Assembly: GCF_022201045.2 (NCBI RefSeq)
Contig: NC_068561.1
Span: 26,108,501 to 26,172,500 of the forward strand
Direction: 5' to 3'
Length of the DNA: 64,000 nt
Source: Citrus sinensis
Taxonomy: Eukaryota > Streptophyta > Magnoliopsida > Sapindales > Rutaceae
Positions 10,320 to 22,682 of this stretch are shown in pieces (the stretch's first letter is position 1; the number at the start of each line of letters is the position of its first letter). The position numbers were made by a program, and so were the translations under genes. The notes beneath the pieces are model-generated. The model worked only from the letters and a program-made list of their open reading frames with translations, was not told where the DNA came from and did not search any database.

Positions 10320-10410
10320 TGTTGTTTAATGGCTAATATTGATAGAAATATTTTTGGGGGGTTAAGATGAAAAAAAGGGAAATTTTTTTGGTTATTACTG
10401 TAAATTTCCC
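10320..10410 (-). repeat. Right terminal inverted repeat of MULE A
   Basis: Imperfect inverted copy of 3064-3160. It ends TAAATTTCCC at 10410, followed directly by the right target duplication TAAATCTTT (10411-10419). Confidence 0.85.
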
Positions 10411-10419
10411 TAAATCTTT
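10411..10419. repeat. Right 9-bp target-site duplication of MULE A
   Basis: TAAATCTTT, one mismatch to TAAATATTT at 3055-3063. The mismatch suggests some age or a point mutation since insertion. Confidence 0.8.
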
Positions 10420-12679
10420 CGACATGTGGATAAAGCAATATCGGAAAGATGATAGAGATGTGATCAGTTAATTAATTGGGGGCGTGGCACATTGCTGGGG
10501 AAGTGGCCTCTAACTTAACGCATACATTAAATTTGAAAGAAAGTTGATAGTTTGTAACCACTAACCTTCCACTACCCATGAAATACGAGAGGCCAGAAAG
10601 TCAATAAATGTTTAATTAAAAGAACATCTCAAATTTTGGACACCAAAATCAGCTTTCGGTAGGATCGATCTCGTAAGGATTTGGGAACCCAAACAACGTC
10701 GTAATCATATTGTTCTATCCACCTACCGCCACCAAGAAATTGAACCATCACAGCAAAGCATTTCTTGCCCTTTTGTTCCTTCATTCTCCCTTACGAGAAA
10801 AAGTGATTTATCAATTGAGATTTTATTATATTATTCTTGTGCAACATAATGAAAGGTTCTCATCAAACAACTGAAAGTACATCCTTCAATTTTCTTTTTC
10901 GTATTATGGGCTGGCTGGACTACCCTTGTGTCGTTTTCATCATTTACTCTTCAAAGCGTAATTATTACTTAATATCCAAAAGGTTTTCCATGCTTTGACA
11001 AAATTCTGTAATTATTAATGTTTTAACATTCACTCTTTATTTGTCGTCCTTCATTAAAGGCATATTAGATTGATTTTCAACTGCAAAGTGTATGTTATAA
11101 TAGTTACTGGAAAAATAACAGCTGATATGTGATTTTATTCAAATGAAAACCGTTATTTTACTTTATCTATATATATATATATTTTTTAAATTTTTTTGGG
11201 TCAATGATTTGAGTTTGAAGCTTAATAAAATGTTGTATCATGATATTTCCTGCTCTCTACCTATCATACCTGTATAAGGACTAAGGAAGTAGATACGTTT
11301 ATTGTTTTTCTATGGTTTTGAAAGAAATGTAGACTAAATTGTTAAGTTGAATTATCTCAATCTTTTCTCTCCGCATAATTAATTCTTAGTTAGTTGCCAA
11401 ATTAGAAAGTATTTTGATGTTCAAAAAGGAGCCTCATTTATTTTGAACGTTAAAAGAGAAGAAAATAATAGACCTACATTTTAAATGAAAGGTGCGAGAA
11501 TTATCAACCTTTCATTTCTTAAAAATCATGTTTAACTAGCTATTGCATACGCTGAATCGTATACAGGCATAATTTGTTAATTAATATATGATATAAATTT
11601 TCAATCATGAAAGCCCATATTATACGTATAACGAAGATGCCAATGCCGATTTCGTCGTATATAATTAATAAATAAATCAATAGTTGCTTTCGTTTGCCTA
11701 ATTACCACTAATATACAGTTGATGATTTTGGGAAATCCTCACACCCATCGAGTAAACAGTAGCCGCTGCCGATCGAAAATGCATGCCAAGATGAGTCTCA
11801 ATCTTGAGAACTCAACACGTCCTTGATGTTGACGGTAGGTCAAGTCACGCCATAACTCTGAACTCTCCTTGGAAATTCAATAATGAGTAACGGAATCGAC
11901 TGTTAGTGTACAATGAATTAGTCACGTTCATAAAGTATACTGTTTGTATTGGTTTTTACATTGACCAACCAAAACAATAAAAATAGAGAAAAGGAGAATG
12001 GATGCTGGAGGTTGCCTAACCATGTTTGAGGTGTTTTCACGCAAATGGAGGAGGTTAACTATGACGAGTATAGATGAAGACGGAAGTAAACTGAGGAGAA
12101 ATTGGAGTTGAATAGCACCAAGATTGAACCGAACAACTCCTACAAAACAGAGTTAGATGTTAGTGTTAGAGGTAGAGCTGGTGGTGGCCGGGGACTATAC
12201 TTCAAAGCTTAGGTTAGATTATGAAAGAGAAAAGGTTGCCTCAAGGTCCAAGAAGAACCTTAAAGCCATAAGTAATGGAGGATAAATTGTTACCATTAGA
12301 GTGATGGATGAAATCATGAATTATTGTTACCGTTGAAGTGAACCTTGAGCCTTTTGTAGAGTATTGGAGTGTGCCTAGGGGCCATTTGATAATTTTGTAC
12401 ACGTGATGCTTAATTAGTAGCTGTCCTTCTTCGGGTGAAGGCATTTGCGTAATTAGATTAGTGGTTCTTATATAGTAATATTCTTAGGTTCATTGTTCCC
12501 TAATGAAACAGGAACCTGCCAAATTCTTTCAATGTTCGTTCCATATCCCTGTCTTCGTTTGACCAAAATCATAAATCGATTGGTGAAGTAAAATTCGACT
12601 TAAATTGTAATTCTATAAGCCATAGCCGGGTGGTCTCGGTTTCTTTCTCTTGAGTATGTATATATATATATATAGACAC

Positions 12680-12710
<31 letters not shown>

Positions 12711-13265
12711 AGTTCATACTATGACTGCCTTTATGATTATTATTATTAATTTCTTATATATTTGATTCGAAATAAATTTATTCTTTTCCAGTTTCCACTA
12801 ACATAAATGAACAAAATAAAAAAAATTTCTGCTGAGCGTCGGCGCCCAGGGACATCTGAATACGCCAAATAATGTAAATAATATTTAAATTATACAGAAA
12901 TCAGACAGACAATCTCTCCACGGAAACTCACCATAAAACTCACTGCAAAATACCAAAATGCCCCCAGATTTGCCTTTAAGGTGGTTGGCAGGCAGCCAGT
13001 TGCCAGGGGCTTTTTCCATTAATAATTTATCATAAAAGGGAAGCTATGCGAGTCTGTCTGACTGCCTCCTCTCGCATTTACATTTCCACTTGAAGCAGTT
13101 CCAGGCCATCACATTCACATCCCCTAAATTTCACCTGACTTTCCTCTTTCTTTCTCTCTGCAAATACATTTAAACGGAGTGGCGTAGTAGTATTAATTAT
13201 AATTGTAATCAATTTGCATATACATGTGTATATCTTTATTTATCTCTTGACATGCACCAGCGAAA
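10420..13265. other. Intergenic region upstream of the methylesterase gene
   Basis: No gene recognised. The stretch is AT-rich with a TA run at 11168-11182 and a compound microsatellite at 12658-12712. The last 200 bp (about 13060-13265) are pyrimidine-rich and probably hold the promoter and 5' leader of the gene at 13266. Open frames on the minus strand here are short and without recognisable domains. Confidence 0.5.
12658..12712. repeat. Compound (TA)n-(CA)n-(TA)n microsatellite
   Basis: Runs of TA, then ACACACAC, then TA again. A simple repeat that is likely polymorphic. Confidence 0.9.
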
Positions 13266-16200
13266 ATGGGAAATTTTTGCACATGTTTGGTACCCAAAAC
13301 ACCTCCTGTGAAGGGAAAACAGAGCCAGAGACCTGCAAAGAGGTTGACAAACCCGGGTGGCCCTGCTACTGTGGCTAACACCAGCAACAGGTGGAGTAGA
13401 ATCCGATCGGGTTCACGCAAGGAGAAAGAGAATTTTGATGATGCTTTGATCCAAGAGCAGGCTTTGGCTGCTGCTATCTTGTTTCGTCAGCACCAGCAAC
13501 AGCAGAATGGATTGGGATTGCCCTTTGATCGCTCTGCTTCTTTGAGATATCCTAACGGTTCCAGCTCCAAAAAGACCCAGCTCCCCCGCAGCTCCAGTTC
13601 CCGTGCCCGCTCCCTCACTGACCCCCTTTTGCAGCCTCACCAGCTTCTTAACCTCAACCGGGTTTGTCTTTCATTTCTTCCTTTCTGGTTAATTGATTTT
13701 CATAAATGTGTGATTGATTTTTGGCCTTGTGTTTTGTTGCATATGCATATGTATTTGATTAGGTTGACCATGGCATGAGGAAGTTAAGTTTCATGTTTGG
13801 GATTTCGAGAGTATTCATTATTAATTTTTTTTTTTTTTTTACTTTTTACTTCTTTAATACCTGCCTTATATTTTATTGCTTAGAGAGTGCTAAAAGGCTA
13901 GTAATTTCTGATGTTTTGTTCTTTATTGACTTCTCTGTGGTTAAAGTGTTTGTTGCTAACAGAGAAAATTGGTCTTGGAATCTTTTGTTTCTGTTGCTGA
14001 ATGCTTTCTTGTATGGAATTAATAGTAAGTAAATTGGCCAATTTTAGTATTTGAAAATTTGGTCCCATACTGCTTTTTATATGTTGTAGCTGATGAGATC
14101 ATGTAGCTCAATTATTTCGCTGGTGGCTACTGATGCCAGAGGAACAATTTTGGTAACAATGTGTTGGTCCTTGACTGTCTTATTAAGGGGCGGGCCTGTG
14201 GGGGAGGAAATAAAAGCATTTATTCCTTAACCTCCTGATCTGTGATGGAAATTGAATAAAACCTTGTGAATTGATGGTTTGTGGAGACCATACATATTGG
14301 CTCAAGAATCATAAATTGCCCACTTCATCATTTAGAGTTGCTTTTGTACGTAGCTGAATTCTGTTTGCTTCCTAACTGTTTTTGTCCTTGACAGGATGAG
14401 AAGCTCCCTGATCTAGAAACCAACCATTTTGTCCTTGTCCATGGAGGAGGCTTTGGTGCTTGGTGTTGGTATAAAACTATAGCACTTTTAGAAGAAGGTG
14501 GCTTCAAAGTTACTGCCATTGACTTGACTGGTGCAGGGATTCACTCATTTGATACGAATGGCATTACCAGCCTGTCGCAATATGTGAAGCCACTTACTGA
14601 TTTTCTTGAAAAACTCCCTGATGCAGAGAAGGTTCCTTGTTTATATCTCTCTATTCTTCTCTTTCTTGTATATTTGCTTCTTTTTCAGCTTGTTTTGATT
14701 ATGAATAATGGGGATATATTCTTCAAGAAGACTGGAGATCTAATTAAGCCTTTTAATCTCATTGTCATCCTTGCAGTTCTAAAATACTGGTATATAGATT
14801 GAATTTGACTGATTTATTGGAAATTCTAATATGTGTTCTTATATTTTTATATCAAAAGGGTATAAAAAAGGATATAAAGGCACACTTGTAATTTTTTTAG
14901 TGTGGAAAATGAAGATTGGTGATTGTTACCTTAGCTTGAAATCACTTGCTTTTTCAACCATATTCCACTGGATTTCTATGCTAAACTATTGCCATTTAAA
15001 TCTAAATTGTAAATTTCTTATTTTTAAAAAAAAATCTAAATTGTAAATGAGCTAGCAAACATATTTTTCTATAAAACGTTAATTCTTTTCTTCCTTTGTT
15101 TCTGTTTCTGGAAATTATGCAGGTGATTTTGGTTGGACATGATTTTGGTGGAGCGTGTATATCATACGCTATGGAGTTATTTCCTTTTAAAATCTCTAAG
15201 GCTGTTTTTATTGCAGCAGCAATGTTGACTAACGGACAAAATCTTCTTGATATGTTCTCTCAGCAGGTTTGTCCTCCACTCCGTCATGTACAACTACATG
15301 GATGCTTGTATTGCTATAGTTTTACATGTTTCAATGTTTCTTATTCGTGAAATGCAATAACATGATGCCAAGATTTAGGAATCCTTTTCTAGATATGTAC
15401 ATGTTCATTTCATCTTTAATTTGTACTAGCATTTTTCTCAACTCATGTCCTCTGAACATGCTAGAGTATCTATTGTCCCCCTCTGGAAGTATGTGTGGGT
15501 GTGTGTGTTTGCATTGTTTTAAACTTCAACAGTAAAAAAATTATAAGAAAAGGAAATCCCTAAATCATTTTTAACTTTTCACCACAATCAAACCTTTACG
15601 TTTTCAAAAAGTTGTATTTTATGATTTCTATAGTTCTTGAGACTAATGCTAAAATCCTTGCAGACAGGCTCAACTGATTTGATGCGACAGGCTCAGATAT
15701 TTTTGTATGCAAATGGAAATAATAAGCCCCCAACTGCTATTGATCTTGACAAGTCATTGTTGAAAGAGTTGTTGTTCAACCAAAGTCCTGCAAAGGTATG
15801 TTTGAACTTGTAACATTAGAAGAAATTGCTAAAATCTCGCTCTGAAGTGCATGTATATGATTATCTTACTCTCTCACTAGCAAAAAGATGGCTTTTACTC
15901 CAAAGCAATCATCAAGAGTTTTGCTATGTTGAAAAATGTGATTTGGCAGATGTTTTTCCTTTTTTGGTTTGAGACGACTGATAAGAGTTGGAAACCAAGA
16001 CTTCGGTTTTGTTTTGTTTTTTTTTTTTTTTCTTTTTAACACACTATCAATCAAGGGTAAGCATGTGGATATTTGGATCTCTAACTACTCTGAGTCATCT
16101 GGACAATCAGAAAGTATTATTAAAACTCACTTTAAATGACTCATGGAAACACGTAAATCTAGCTGTATACAAGACTCGGTTTGTGTAGTTATTCAGACAG

Positions 16201-16841
16201 TTGCATGGCTGGGGAATTTTGTATGTTGATTTCTAATGGATTTGGCTCATGAGAAGTAGGGCTTTTAGCTTGTGGATAATGCTGTTTGGTTGACATCAAT
16301 GCAAAAGGTATCACAATTGACATAGTTTGTGATGCCATTGGCTGGTCATTTGTAGAATTTTAATGAATCATGAACATTCTTCTGTTGTCAGCCTTAGAAG
16401 GCATTCTTATATAAGTTTTTGAAGAACTCCTTTTGTTTGATCTATGTGCTCCCTTTCTCTTTACTCGCAATGTGTGTATTTGTAGCTGTTTGTGTTTCTT
16501 TGGGTTTTCTTTATTTCTTACTGTTGCTATTTCCTCTACCATACTTTGCATATATGGTCCAGGATATCGCATTAGCTTCTGTTTCAATGAGACACATCCC
16601 CTTTGCTCCAGTTTTGGAGAAGCTATCTCTATCTGACATGAAATATGGATCTGTGAGGCGATTCTATATAGAAACACCAGAAGATAATGCAATTCCTATT
16701 GCACTTCAGCAGAGCATGATAAACTCGAGTCCCCCGGAAAAGGTATTCCGTCTGAAAGGTGCTGATCACTCTCCTTTTTTCTCAAAGCCTCAAGCGCTGC
16801 ACAAGTTATTAGTAGAGATCTCAAAGCTCCCTTCAAGTTGA
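13266..16841 (+). CDS. MES11: Methylesterase of the MES11 type, alpha/beta hydrolase
   Basis: Exons 13266-13661, 14395-14631, 15123-15266, 15664-15795 and 16563-16841 join in phase 0 to 395 residues, close to the roughly 390 of Arabidopsis MES11. The N-terminal 130 residues are basic and Ser/Gln-rich; the hydrolase core follows. The oxyanion region is HGGGFGAW (His148). The nucleophile elbow reads GHDFGG, so Asp218 replaces the usual Ser. The acid and His of the triad are likely Asp344 and His372 (GADHSPF). MES enzymes remove methyl groups from methyl esters of plant hormones. The Asp elbow is, as I recall, typical of this clade, so hydrolase activity is uncertain. The protein starts MGNFCTC, which fits N-myristoylation at Gly2 and palmitoylation at Cys5/Cys7 better than a plain chloroplast transit peptide. 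Confidence 0.9.
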
Positions 16842-18960
16842 AAGAGTGCCGGCTAGATGGTTTTAGAACGTGATCCCTAAAGCTCCATTGACCACAGGAT
16901 TGACATGACCATGTACATCATTCTGGAGAAAAAATGTAGATTATTTTTTCCTTTTTATCAGTATATGAAATGTGTTTATATACCTTTTTGTCTGGTTACT
17001 TTCTTTCCCGGCAGGAGATGTTTCATGCTAGTGATAGTGAAATTTAAAGCATGTGAGGTATTACTTCCTAGAGCTAGGAATGTGTATGCAGTATGCTGTT
17101 GCTGTCTATTGTTTCACTACAACATATTTATTGCATCACACGAGACAATCACAAATAATTGTTAATTGAATGCAGTAATTCACGAGAAATTCTAGAATGC
17201 ATAAGAAGTAGCATGTCAAAGGAAATATCATTGATTGAGACATTAATTCACTTGCAGGATGTAAACTAGCTTGTTATTATTTTACAATTTATTTATTTCT
17301 TGTGACCGGCATTTTACTTTTTACAGCAGAAAAACAAGGGAATTCTGTAATGCTTTTGTATTAGTAGGATTTATAAATATTACTCTCTAGTTAGTTCAAG
17401 ATTAGGTTTTCGGCTATACAAAAACTAAGACTTAATCTAGCTAAGCTCAAAACTAAACCCCCGGTTCAAAATGAATTTAATGTTATGCTTGGCTTTTGAG
17501 CTCCTTTTGTGTGTAGAAGCAAATTAAAGAATGTAGGTGTGGAGGTTCTTACAGTCGGGACGTTTACATAAATCCTAACACAAGCATAAAGACTGTAAGC
17601 TTTATGCTTACAGTAGTGTTGTTGCTTTGTGTGTAAAATTGATGTTTCACAAAAAAAAAAAAAAGACATAAATACTCTACACATATAGTAGAGTATTATA
17701 TATTTGTTCCTATAATTATCATCTGTGTAGTATGTAGAATATTTTTGACCCGGGCCTGGGCGGCTGGTGCAACAGATGGATGAAGGATGATCACAAACTT
17801 CCCCAACAAAACAACACGTGACATCAACTGCCGACCGCTAACTCCCAACCAAGCTCAGACATTGACCGCGTCAAATTTCAATCTCAAGCAAACTAATTCC
17901 GCTTCCTTTCTTTCTTTCTTTTTTTTAAATTAATTTTTATTAATTGCCCTTTCTCCTCCTCGTATTCCTCCAATATACATTGACATTATTATGCCCTTAT
18001 TTGCTTTGTCACAATAAGCACAACATGTACAATTTGTCATTTTCTTTTTAGAACTTTGCTCCAAATTTAACTAGGCTCATCAAAGAAAAGGTAAGCAACC
18101 CCATTCAAGGAAATTTTACAACATGCATTTTTCATTAATTTGGCTCAGATTAATTTCATGTCGAATGCTTATTTTCGCTAATTTGCCTGAGAGAATATTT
18201 TCTTGTTTTGTTTTATGCATGCATACAGAAGGGTTTACAATAATAGATTAATTTTAATGAATTACCTTCTGCATTAATCCTGTACGTAACCGTTTGTGAA
18301 TTTGTTCTTGTTGAGGAAGAAGCTAGATGGATACATTTGAAACTTTATAGATGTAGATTTCTTGTATATAATTAATTACGAGGGTAAATAAATATGTATA
18401 TAGAAAACATTGTCACGGAGTAGAGGTTGCGATTCTTGTTTTGATTCTTTTGCATTGTAATTAATTAGGTACAGTGATGCAGTTTTTAAATTTAAAAGAA
18501 AAGAAAAAAAAGATCAGTTGTTATTTTTTTGAACAAATGTGTGTGTGTGCGCGTGTGAATATATATATATATATATATAACAAATCAATAAGGTAGGCGC
18601 ATGCATGCATTAATTGTTGTCATCTTATTTTATTTGGCTAAATATATAATTAGATCATCGGCCATTTCAATTTGTTCATCCATGGAAGCAAAATCTTTGT
18701 GTGACTCGGCCGGCCTTCAGAATTGGCATTAATCCTGCAGGTTCATGCGTGTCTGAGCTAGAACCAATTAAAATCTAATTAACTAATTAGCTGCCTGAAT
18801 TTTCCAATGTCAGTATAATGTGAAGGCATTCAATTGTTTCATTATATATGCATAATATATATTATATTATGTGCATGCGGTAGTGCAGTGGAGCGCAGAG
18901 CATATTTAATTAGAGGGATTGTATATATATAGGTAGCCAGAAATCAAAATAAGATCGAGA
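16842..18960. other. Intergenic region and SPIRAL1-like promoter/leader
   Basis: The first few hundred bases are the 3' flank of the methylesterase. A G-box core (CACGTG) lies at about 17815 and a W-box-like TTGACCGC near 17862. A strong splice donor AAAG|GTAAGC at about 18088 and a possible acceptor AGCCAG near 18940 suggest the SPIRAL1-like gene has a leader intron of about 850 bp. Microsatellites (GT and TA runs) occur at 18537-18582. No further coding sequence seen. Confidence 0.45.
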
Positions 18961-19558
18961 ATGGGTCGACGTGGAGTGAGCGCCGGTGGTGGACAGAGTT
19001 CTTTGGGATACCTATTTGGGGGTGGGAGTGGAGACACAGAGACTAGTACTAGCACATCCATCAGTGCTCAACAGAGCCAAAAATTGCAAGCTTCTGCCCC
19101 TAATATTGTTTCTTCTTCTCCTTCTCCTTCTGATTATCACCATCAGAAGCCCGCATCCACAGCCACAGTTGATAAGCTGCAGATTCCAGCAGGCATTCCA
19201 GGAAATCGTACAAACAACTACTATCGGGCAGATGGCCAGAACTGTGGCAACTTTATCACGGTGCGTACGCAGTAAACATTATCCTTCATATCTAATTATC
19301 TTTCAAAATCTCTGCCATAATGCAAAAATTCATATTCAATACACATGATGTATAACATACCCACCCGTCATATTAATTACTCTCTCCCTGCAGATATATA
19401 TACGCCAAATGATCATGTGTCCTTTGCAATATTTATTTATCATACTTTATTCATTCTCTGTACGTATGTCGATGCAGAATCGGCCATCAACCAAAGTTCA
19501 TGCTGCCCCAGGCGGTGGATCTTCCCTGGGTTACCTCTTTGGTGGAAGTGGCAACTGA
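18961..19558 (+). CDS. SP1L: SPIRAL1-like microtubule-associated protein
   Basis: Two exons, 18961-19260 and 19478-19558, joined in phase 0, give 126 residues. The N-terminus GVSAGGGQSSLGYLFGGG and the C-terminus NRPSTKVHAAPGGGSSLGYL are the paired repeats that define the SPIRAL1 family. The middle is Ser/Thr-rich and ends in DGQNCGNFIT just before the intron, as in Arabidopsis family members. These small plant-specific proteins bind cortical microtubules and act in directional cell expansion. I cannot assign a member number. In Arabidopsis SP1L3 and SP1L4 lie next to eIF3m-like genes, as here. Confidence 0.95.
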
Positions 19559-19740
19559 TGATCCGTATATATAATAAATTAATAATATATTTGAATATAT
19601 TATAAGAACCATTCGCCATGGATTTCATTTCATTAATTAGTAAATGCAACAATACGTTCTCTTATTGTAAACTTATTCAAAGAATAATTAATAATGCTAC
19701 TACTACATACGTATGTTAGGATCATTGCTAATTTCTTCTA

Positions 19741-20435
19741 AGAGCCAGTTTGGGAATACTGTAACTTTTAAAATAATTGTTGTTAGCTGTGCTGTAAAAA
19801 TAATCAGCTGTGAAAAAAATCAATTAAGTGTTTGGTAAATTTTATTTTCAGAATTACTGTGAGTTTTGAAAGCAGTTATAGACATTTGATAAATTTTATT
19901 GTTAAACTGCTGAGAGAAAACAAATGACTAAAATATACATAATGTAGGATAAAATTTACTTATATATATGAAATCATGTACATATAATATTTTTAATTGT
20001 GTATTATAAAATTTTTTACTAAAAAAAAAATTTATAATATATTTTTTTAAATCTTAAAACAATTGATAATTAAATTTATAATATAGTGAAACAAATTTAA
20101 TAATAATTCGACCAACAAATTGATATTAATAAATTTATATTCATGAATTATAATAAAATTTTGTTAAAACATTGATTTTGTTTCCAATTTGAATAAGGAT
20201 AATTTTGGGTTTAGGTAATAATTTTAAGGATATTTATGGAATTGTATTAAAGGATAAAATTAATTCTCAAAATCATAATCTAAAATATACTCATTCCTTA
20301 CTTTTCAAAATCAGCTGTAGGAATGACTGATTTTGACAAAAGTGATTTTGATTTTCTTTTATCAAACACTAAAATTAGTTTTTAGATTTTTAAAATCACT
20401 TTTAAGCTTCTCAAAAGCAATCTCAAACGGACCCT
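19741..20435. mobile_element. Probable hAT-type MITE
   Basis: The ends form a loose inverted repeat: AGAGCCAGTTTGGGA on the left, AGGGTCCGTTTGAGA on the right read inward, with related sequence continuing inward (TTTTAAAAT, GTGTTTGGTAAATT versus GTGTTTGATAAAAG). The AT-rich interior has no coding capacity. Length and end motifs fit plant non-autonomous hAT elements. I could not find a matching 8-bp target duplication, so the limits are tentative. Confidence 0.5.
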
Positions 20436-20519
20436 AAGTAATTAGATCTTTTGTAGCAATAACTAAAACCACCATTATAGCATTTACTTTTTGAATTTGG
20501 TAGAAATCTTTGAGTAGTT

Positions 20520-21270
20520 AGAATGCTAAGATTAGGAGTATGGATTGAGATTGAGAGTAAATTGTTTACTTACACTAAAATGAGAGTATGTAATAGAAAT
20601 CATAATCTTATTTGTGTATTTACTTTGTCTTGAATTGAGAGTAAATTGATTTAAATTACGGTTTTATCCTTATTTAAAGAATCATAGTTTTTAATTACAG
20701 AGTAAAAAAATATAATTATAAAATAAACTATTTATTTATTATTAATTTTAATTATATAAGTTAATAATAATGATTAATATTCTTAGTTATGTAAATCAAT
20801 TTTTTTATTAATTTTAATTTTAATTATGTAAATTAAAAATTATTGATAAGAGCAATATAGATGAAACATTATTATAAATAGTATAGTATAAAATTAATAT
20901 TTTCTTATAATAAACTATTTATTATTACTAATTATTAATATTAAATAAGTAATATTATTAATTCTCTATGAATTTAATAGTACTATTTTTAAGTAATTTA
21001 AACTCATAATTAATGTAAATTATTATTTTCAACAAAATATAATAATATTATATTTAAATAAGTTTAATATTATTATTTTTAAATAAATATATTATTATTT
21101 TATTTTAATAATATAATAATTATTATTTAATAAAAGAAAGATAAAAAAGGAAGAAGAGGGTGATGATTCCCACTCTCACTCCTCTTATGAGAGTGGGAAT
21201 CCCGCTCCTCATTCAAAAAATGAGTGAAACACACGAGTGAGATTTCCACTCCCCTTATTAAATATGCAAG
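20520..21270. repeat. AT-rich MITE-like repeat, family not recognised
   Basis: The outer parts resemble inverted copies of each other: a left GTAAATTGTTTACTTACACT with GAGAGTATG, and near the right end its inverted relative around AAGTAAACAATAAATGC and CCCACTCTCA. Between them is very AT-rich sequence. A small hairpin, CCCACTCTCACTCCTC / ATGAGAGTGGG, sits at 21168-21200. No target duplication confirmed. Confidence 0.35.
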
Positions 21271-22371
21271 TAAACAATAAATGCAAAAACATTACCTTTC
21301 CTTTTTAAATCCACAAAAACAGTAAAACATTATTCACCATGACAACTTAGGGCTTCTTCGTTAAATGTTTCAAGTGTGAAATTTTGTTAATTTCAAATCT
21401 TTTTTTAAAATTCCGTATTTATTTTTTGTAACTTATGTGTGATTATCAAACATTTATATATGAATGGAAAAAGTAAACTTTTGTGACTTTTATTTGAATT
21501 GGGAAAAACTCTAAATGAGAAATAAATATTATATTCTAAAAATACTCTATAAAACCTAATCACTTTTTGTTTTGATTTATAAGAACATAAATGTTAAATA
21601 ATCATGTTTAAGATGCTTTTTTATTTATAAAAATAAATAAGATGTCACTTATGCTTGGATATTTTTTAAAAAAAATAAATATGTTATTCAGATATTTTTA
21701 TTTGGATCCATTCAAGCTTCGGAAAATGTTAGACCGATTCAAATTTTTGAAAAAAAAATGCTACATTAATATTTAAGATTATTATTGTTTATATATATCT
21801 CCAAAAAACTTATAACTTTTTATTTATTAAAAATAGGAAAATTATTTTGCAATTGCCTCAAGAATATTAAAAGTATAAGTAATTACTATGACTTTTTAAT
21901 AAAATTTCAAAACCACCTTAAAGTTTTTATTTTATATCAACCAACCCCTTTTTTGTTAACCACATGAACTATGATTAAAGAATCTAATATAAGGAACTAT
22001 TTTATACCTAAATTCATTGAAGAAGGTAAAATAATATTTTTCAAAGTTTACTGGTAAAATAATCTTTTATCTTAACTTATTTGATGATAGTTAATGTAGC
22101 TAACAGAAAAGCGGCTAGTTGATATAAAACTAACATTTAAAGTAGTTATGTGATATTATTAGAAACTGATAGCGACCACTTGCTTGATATATTTGAGATG
22201 ATTAAAGAGAAACAATTTCTCTTAATATTCTTGGCCCTAGTAACTTACACTCAAAAGTTATAGCTTAAAAATTAAGGATTTTTCGAACTGAGAGACAATT
22301 TCTCTTAAAAATATTCTTAGCCCTGTTAACTTATACTCAAAAATTATAACTTAAAAGTTAAGGTTTGCCCT
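21271..22371. other. AT-rich intergenic DNA with a diverged direct repeat
   Basis: No gene seen. Near the right end two diverged direct copies of about 80 bp lie at 22212-22286 and 22295-22370; each begins ACAATTTCTCTTAA and ends in AAATTAAGG or AAGTTAAGG. Confidence 0.5.
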
Positions 22372-22380
22372 AAGTTTATA
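22372..22380. repeat. Left 9-bp target-site duplication of MULE C
   Basis: AAGTTTATA, identical to 27672-27680 on the other side of the element. Confidence 0.95.
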
Positions 22381-22682
22381 GGGAAATTTACAAAAATAGC
22401 CAAAAAAATTAGGCATTTTTCAACTTTAACCCCTCAAACTTTTTTCTATCATAACTAGCCAAACACCCTATTTTTGGACTACATTACCCTCATCATTTTC
22501 ATCAAATTTACAAAGGCATGCCACTTTCCCTTATCAATTCCAGCACTTCCACCACTTTTTCCTTTTCAACTTAACAAATTTCATCACTCAACAAACTCCA
22601 TTACTCTCAATAAATTAGCAAATTTCATCAAACAAGTATTACATAATTGAAGATATAATTATCAATTGGAGAGCTTCTTAAG

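Larger units (their letters stand above)
3064..10410 (+). mobile_element. MULE copy A, full length, MURA + Ulp1 protease type
   Basis: A 7.35-kb element bounded by degenerate inverted repeats of about 90 bp (3064-3160 and 10320-10410). Both ends begin GGGAAATTTAC when read inward, followed by CCATTATT or CCAAAAAA and a shared AACCCYC...TTTCTATCAAYATTAGCC region. A 9-bp target duplication flanks it. Two genes converge: a MURA transposase from the left, broken by one frameshift, and an Ulp1-like cysteine protease from the right, intact by splice modelling. Their stop codons are 219 bp apart. This is the gene content of the plant MULE class that carries ULP1-like genes (Kaonashi type). High identity to copy B implies recent activity. 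Confidence 0.93.

Noticed and set aside
1-10410. B and A as one large palindromic transposon
   Set aside because: Copy A has its own terminal repeats and 9-bp target duplications, and unrelated AT-rich DNA separates it from B.
19741-20435. Firm hAT assignment of the MITE-like repeat
   Set aside because: End similarity is partial and no 8-bp duplication was found, so it is kept only as probable.
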